Positions 59,001 to 64,000 of a DNA stretch of 64,000 nucleotides are shown here, one piece after another. The stretch covers positions 1 to 64,000 of the forward strand of contig JAEHOE010000081.1 of the NCBI GenBank assembly GCA_016858145.1. Direction: 5' to 3'. Source of the stretch: Edaphochlamys debaryana (lineage: Eukaryota; Chlorophyta; Chlorophyceae; Chlamydomonadales). Position 1 is the first letter of the stretch, and every line of letters starts with the position of its first letter. A program made the position numbers and the translations under genes. Below the pieces are notes generated by a model. The model saw only the letters and a list, made by a program, of their open reading frames with translations, was not told the DNA's origin and searched no databases.

Positions 59001-62000
59001 GAGACAGGGCAGGTGAAGTGGGGTTGGGGCGGGGTGGGCGAGCAGCGGTCGTGCTGCGGCGTGCGGTTGCGTGCGGCGTCGCACCTGTCGTACAGCTCCG
59101 TGAAGCGCTCGAGCGCTGTGCGGTCCTGGGGCGTCATGGCGGAGGGCGGGTTGATGATGGACTGCGGGGGAGAGGGGGGAGAAGACGAGGGGGAGAGGGG
59201 GTGAGAGGGGGGATAGGAGGGGTCAGCCAGGTGGTCTGAAGCCATGCCCTCGCTGACCAGCTATGCCCCGCACATCCTCGTAACCTCACTTCCCTGACGC
59301 CCCCACGGCCTCCATGGCCAGGTGGTAGTGCCCCCCTCCCCCAAGGACCCACCCTCTCTCCCTTCCCCCTCCCTCCCCTCCAGCCATCATCACCGGCACT
59401 TGGCCCCCCCCTCTTCCCCCCCCCCCACCTTGAGCGCCTCCATTGCCAGCTGGTAGTAGTAGAAGGCCGCGTCCGCGAACCTCGCCTCCACCACCGCGTT
59501 GGCGCAGAGCTGCTCCAGGATGCGGGTGGCCAAAGAGGGGAAGCCGCCCTCCTGGTAGGCCAGGCGGGCCTCGTCGAAGCGGTCCTGCGAGGCCAGCCAC
59601 TTGGCGTAGGGCAGGTACACGTCCTGGGGGGGGAGGGGAGGGTGGCGGGGGGGAATGCGGTTTGCAGCATCGAGGGCATGAGGGTAGAGGGCATGAGGGT
59701 AGAGGGCGGGGGGATGCAGTTTGCAGCCCCTGGGCGTCCATGTGTGTGACTGCGCCCCAGCCCCCCCCCACGCACCCTAAACACACCCCACCCCGCACAG
59801 CACCCCACCTGGCGGCACTCTGGGTGTGCGTGCAGCAGCAGGAAGGCGTCGTCCCACTTCTCCGCCTCCACGTACAGCGTGATCAGGCCCTGGGGGCGGG
59901 GCGAAAGGGAGGGCAAGGACGGCGGTAAACAGGCTTGCATCGCCCCCATCCACCCTCCTTTCCTAAGCTATTTCCACCGCACCCCACATCCTCACGCCTC
60001 AACCCTCCACCCTTCCCCCCACCTTGGTGTCGTCCATCTTGAGCAGCGTCTCCTTGGCGTAGGCGAAGTGCGGCGCCTTGCGGAAGTGGCCCGCGCACAT
60101 GCCCAGGCAGCGCGCGTCGGACTTGTCCAGCTGCCGCACCACGGCCACCAGCTTGTCCCACCACTGGGGGGGGGGGGTTGAGGGGGGGAATGGTGGGAGG
60201 GGGGGGGTTGAGGTGAATGGTGGGAGGGAGGGGGTGGGTGGGGTGAGGAGGGTGCTGGCAGGTCCGTCCGGAGAGAGCTGCAGTGACGTCCTTCCCCTTT
60301 CCTAAGCCCCTGTTGCTCGAGGAAGACTGATGAAGGCCTGCTCACCCCCCCCCACACACACACCTGGTGCTTGGCCAGGATGGCGATGGCACGGTCGTAC
60401 TTCTTGGCCTGGCGGGGGGGAGAGGAGAGGGAGGTACGTGGTGTGAGTGCGGAGTGCAACCGGGAGGCAGCCACTCCATGACCGCCCTTTGCAGTCTACT
60501 CTGCATCCCTCCTCGACCCCCCCCCCCAACAACTCCACCTTGATGTACATCTCCGCCGCGGCGTCGTAGTTCTTGACCTCCTCGCTCCACTCGGCCTGGG
60601 GTGAAGGGGAGTGGGGGGTGGGGGCGAGCCGGGTCAGGCGGGGTATGGGACGTGTTTGGAGCCCCTTCTCAACTGCATGCTACCCGTAACGCAGCTCACA
60701 GCGAGCTCCCCTTCCCCTCCTCCGCACCCTTCCCCCCCCCCCCAGCCCCTGCCCCCCGCCCCCCACCCCCCCCCCACCTGGCGGTTGATGAGCTCCTGCA
60801 CCGAGCGCTGGTCCCCCCGCCCCGAGGCCGCGAACTCCTCGGCCCACTTCTTGGCCTCGTCGAACTGGCGCAGGTCGCTGAACATCTCCATGGCGCGGTC
60901 CACGGCGCCTGGGGTGGGGGAGGGGAGGGGGAGGGGAGGGGCGTGTGTCCACGGACGCAGGCAGGTGTCGGCACTAGGGCAGCAGGGGCAGCCCTCCAAA
61001 ACGTCCACCGTCCCATCGTCCTCCCCCGCAGCATGCGCAGCAGCCCCACCGCCCCACCAAGCCCATCGTCCTCACACCCCCTCCAGCCCCCCGCCCACCA
61101 CCTCACGCAGTCCCCTCCCGGCCCCCTCACCCCACTCCCCGCCCAGCTCCCCCGCTCACCCGCTTGCGTGAACAGCCGCGCCGCCTCCTGGTACCTCCCC
61201 TGGAAGGCCATGATCTCGGCCAGCAGCAGCGGCTCGCTGGTGCCCGCCTTGCGCCCCGCCTCGGTGCGGTTGACCAGCTCCACGAAGCGCACGTCGCGGA
61301 TGCGGATGAAGGCCTTGCGGGCCACCTCCAGGTTCAGGGCCTGACAGGGGGGGTGGAGGGGTGGATGGGGAGGGCTGGTAGGAGGGGAGGGGGTGGAGCC
61401 CTCGCTCGGTCTGGGGAGGCGACCCGCGCGAATCTCGCGCCATGCCCAGGCTTGCGCCACTCAGCGGCCCGTCCCCCAAGCCCCATCCGTCCCCTGAGCT
61501 GGGGCGATAGCAGCGTCGGACAACCTGTCTGCTCCCCTGTGACGCACTGGTGGAGCTCCTGTCGGGCCCCTCGCTCCTCCTTGGCAGCGCCAACGGTGAC
61601 CCCGCCGATGCCTCCTCCCTGCCTGCCGTCCCCTAAGCCCCTCATCCCTCCCTCTCCAACCCTCCGCCCCCCCCCCACCTGCAGCGCCTCCAGCGCCAGC
61701 TGCTTCCAGTCCGCCTCCGTGACGCCCAGGCAGGCCACACGGTAGGCCGACTCAAAGTCCTGAGGGGGGGGAGAGGGGGTGGAAGGGGAGGGGGGGAGTG
61801 AGTTGCGGGAAGGTGCCAACGGGAATATGAGCAAGCTCCGGTCCACCCTGGCCTTCTGTTTCCCGGGCGCCTCCCTCCCGCCACCCTGCCCCTCTTCTTT
61901 CCTCTCCTCCCCGCCTCCGCCCCACCTTGCGCTCCAGGTAGCGGTACATGGAGGCGGACTGGGGCACGTCGATGGTCTGTGTGTGTGTGTGTGTGGGGGG

Positions 62001-63964
62001 GGGGGAAACAGGGGGGAGGGGGATTGAGGGGAGCGTTGGGGGACCAGGACAGGAGGTAGGGACTGTCTTAGCACCTGTGGCACCCCGAGCACCTGCCACC
62101 CAGCGTCGTGGCCAGGCGGTGCTGGCCGTGCCCCTTTTACCACCCCCCCCCCCCCAAAACCCCACCCCCTCGCCCCCCACCTGCATGGACACGTAGTGCA
62201 GGCAGAAGATCTTGGAGCCCTTGAAGCCCACCACGAAGCCCTGGGGGGTGGGTGGGTGGGTGGGGTGAAGAGAAGAGGAGGATGGAGGGAAAAGGGGGTC
62301 AGCGAGGAAGAGGAGTTGCAGGGGGAGGGAGGGGCAGGGCTGCGGAGGGTATCAGAGAGGGTAGCTGACAGACAAGGGACCACGCACGTTAAACGCTGGC
62401 CCCGGGGCGCCTCCCTCTCCTTGATCGCGCCCTCTCTCCCCCCCTCCTCTCCTGCCCCCGCACCTGCAGCTTCTGCTGGTGCAGCGGGAAGTCGCCGGTC
62501 TTGATGGACAGCATGCCGTTGCCGCTGGGGGGGGAGGGGAGGAGGTGTAAGACAAAGGATGAAGGTATGAAGCAGGGCGCCGAAAGGTCCCTCGGCCGGG
62601 CACAGCGCCCCTGTTAGCACATTCCTCGGTCCGACTGAGCGCGGGCCGTGGACGGGCCATCCAGTGCTCTCCAGATCCCTCCCAAGCACCCCTCCCCCCC
62701 CCTCCACCTGTAGCAGAACATGTCCTCGAACTCGCTGTTCCAGGCCACGCTGTTGGCATTGGCCTCCTCGAACACCAGCTCCTTGGTGATGAGGTTGTAC
62801 ACCAGGACCTGGGGTTGAGAGGGGGGATGTTGGGTTGAGACGGAGAGGGTTGGAGGGGTGTGGTGGGACGTGGGCTGGGCATCCAGGTAGGGAGCGGGGG
62901 CTGTCGCTCTCCGTACCTCGCCTACGCCCCCCAGTCCCTCCAGACACCCCTCCCTCCCCCTCCTGACCGCCTCAATCCCACTCCACGGCCCTCCTCTTCC
63001 GCCCCCCCACCTTCGCGTTCTCGTCCACCACGGCCAGCTTGTTTCGCGACGCGGACAGGTCCAGGCAGCGCACGGAGGCGGTGTGCTTGATGAGGGGGAT
63101 GGGGAAGGGGTTGTCCACGAAGATCTTGAGGATGGCGCCGGACTTGAGGCCCACCAGCAGGCCCTCGCGCCGGGGGGGGCCGCCCACGACCTGGGGTTTG
63201 GGGGGGGGGTCGGGAGGGAAGGAGGGGAGGGTGGTTGAGATGGGAGAAGGAGGGGGGAGGGGGAGGGGGGGCGTTGAGCCGGGGCGAGCGGTGCGTTGAG
63301 CAGCAGCGACTGGGGCCCCCGAAGCTTTCCTCGTAGGCGCGAAACAAACCCTACGCGCGCACCTTGATGTAGCGGATGACCGAGTCCAGCACCCACTCCC
63401 GCTCCTTGACGCCGTCGAAGTTGTACAGCTGCAGCTTCTTCTCCTGGCACAGGATGACGTGGTGCGAGGTGACCACCAGCAGGTTGCAGTCCAGCTTCTG
63501 CTGGATCTTGGTGGCGGACTGGTAGTGCATGTCGAAGTCGTCGGCGTTGGCCAGCTCGTAGATGACCACCTGGGGGGGGGGAGTAAAGGGGGGAGGGGAT
63601 AAGCGTGTGGCTGCATTGAACACAGAGTAACACAGGCCCGTCCGCCATCCACCCATAGACACAAGAAGGTAGAAGGGGGGGGACGATCTTGGACGACGTG
63701 GCCATCGAAGGGAGTTGGTGTGGCGGCAGCTAGGGCTCTCCCCATGCGCACCGAGGGGGAGGTCAGGAGGAGCAACGCAGCACCCCGGTCGCCTCCCGCC
63801 CCATGTACGGCACACGCATCCACCCCAGCCTTCCGCACGCCTGTCCTCCCCCCTACGCTTCCCCCACCCCCCCGCCCCTCCCCCACCTTGTTCTGCAGCT
63901 GCACCGCCAGCTTGTCCTTGTACACGGCGATCTTCTTGACGTAGTCCTTGCACTTGATGCGCAC
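56015..63964 (-). CDS. IFT122: Intraflagellar transport protein 122, 26 C-terminal-side exons (5' end outside window)
   Basis: IFT122 is a core IFT-A subunit for retrograde transport in cilia and flagella. Twenty-six exons chain in phase from 63887-63964 to 56015-56230, giving 916 residues. The window begins in the second beta-propeller ([20 protein letters not shown], then [20 protein letters not shown]). The TPR-like solenoid follows ([48 protein letters not shown]-type repeats, [20 protein letters not shown]). A C-terminal zinc ribbon has CWRC and CINC pairs ([19 protein letters not shown]). The tail has [14 protein letters not shown] and [15 protein letters not shown], then ends in a disordered Gly/Ala segment; the final CxxC found in animal IFT122 is not seen. 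Introns are short, nearly all with G-run starts and C-run ends. WDR35 is excluded by the sequence blocks. Confidence 0.95.
57955..58150 (-). repeat. 24-bp minisatellite in an IFT122 intron
   Basis: About seven to eight tandem copies of a C-rich 24-bp unit (CGCCATCCCCCCCCATCCCC core) lie in the intron between exons 58158-58271 and 57802-57850. Confidence 0.9.
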
Positions 63965-64000
63965 CTGCACGGGAGGGGGGGAGGGGGGGGGAAGGGGGTG

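Noticed and set aside
59000..63964. WDR35 (IFT121) or IFT140 as identity of the ciliary gene
   Set aside because: The [28 protein letters not shown] and [12 protein letters not shown] blocks are specific to IFT122.

Overview
The window is nuclear DNA of a GC-rich green alga, most likely volvocalean (Chlorophyceae). The evidence is intron-rich eukaryotic genes with strongly plant-like MED7 and NOC4 proteins, an intraflagellar transport gene (so a flagellated lineage), very high GC, and a cluster of related F-box-like/ankyrin genes. The species cannot be fixed from the sequence alone.

Layout: (1) 1-2013, plus strand, the 3' exons of Mediator subunit MED7. (2) 4545-7482, minus, an R3H-SUZ RNA-binding protein with a Gln/Gly/Met-rich tail. 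(3) 8756-55213, a dynamic 46-kb zone carrying six minus-strand members (A-F) of one F-box-like/ankyrin family. C, D and F look intact. A is frameshifted, B is internally deleted, and E is split by an 18.7-kb insertion. Inside this zone lie the complete NOC4 gene (26068-30352), a truncated duplicate of its 3' end (21848-22474), a 5.6-kb Penelope-like retroelement (10728-16297) and a 5'-truncated copy of it (25058-25985). (4) 56015-63964, minus, the last 26 exons of IFT122.

The most unusual object is at 33410-52122. It is an 18.7-kb foldback-like element with near-identical inverted arms of about 3.4-3.6 kb and a core of about 63 near-identical 184-bp satellite units. No transposase was seen. 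It is flanked by an 8-bp direct duplication (CCAGTGCG) inside ankyrin gene E. The E reading frame continues across the insertion, and paralogue F provides the empty site.

Two further patterns stand out. First, introns of MED7, IFT122 and most of NOC4 begin with G-runs after GT and end with C-runs before AG, so the two intron ends are self-complementary; the R3H and ankyrin introns mostly are not. Second, tandem duplication of the ankyrin-NOC4 block followed by insertion leaves matched filled and empty sites, so events can be ordered within this single window. The housekeeping genes (transcription, RNA binding, ribosome biogenesis, ciliary transport) show no operon-like functional link; they border a repeat-driven, birth-and-death ankyrin cluster.
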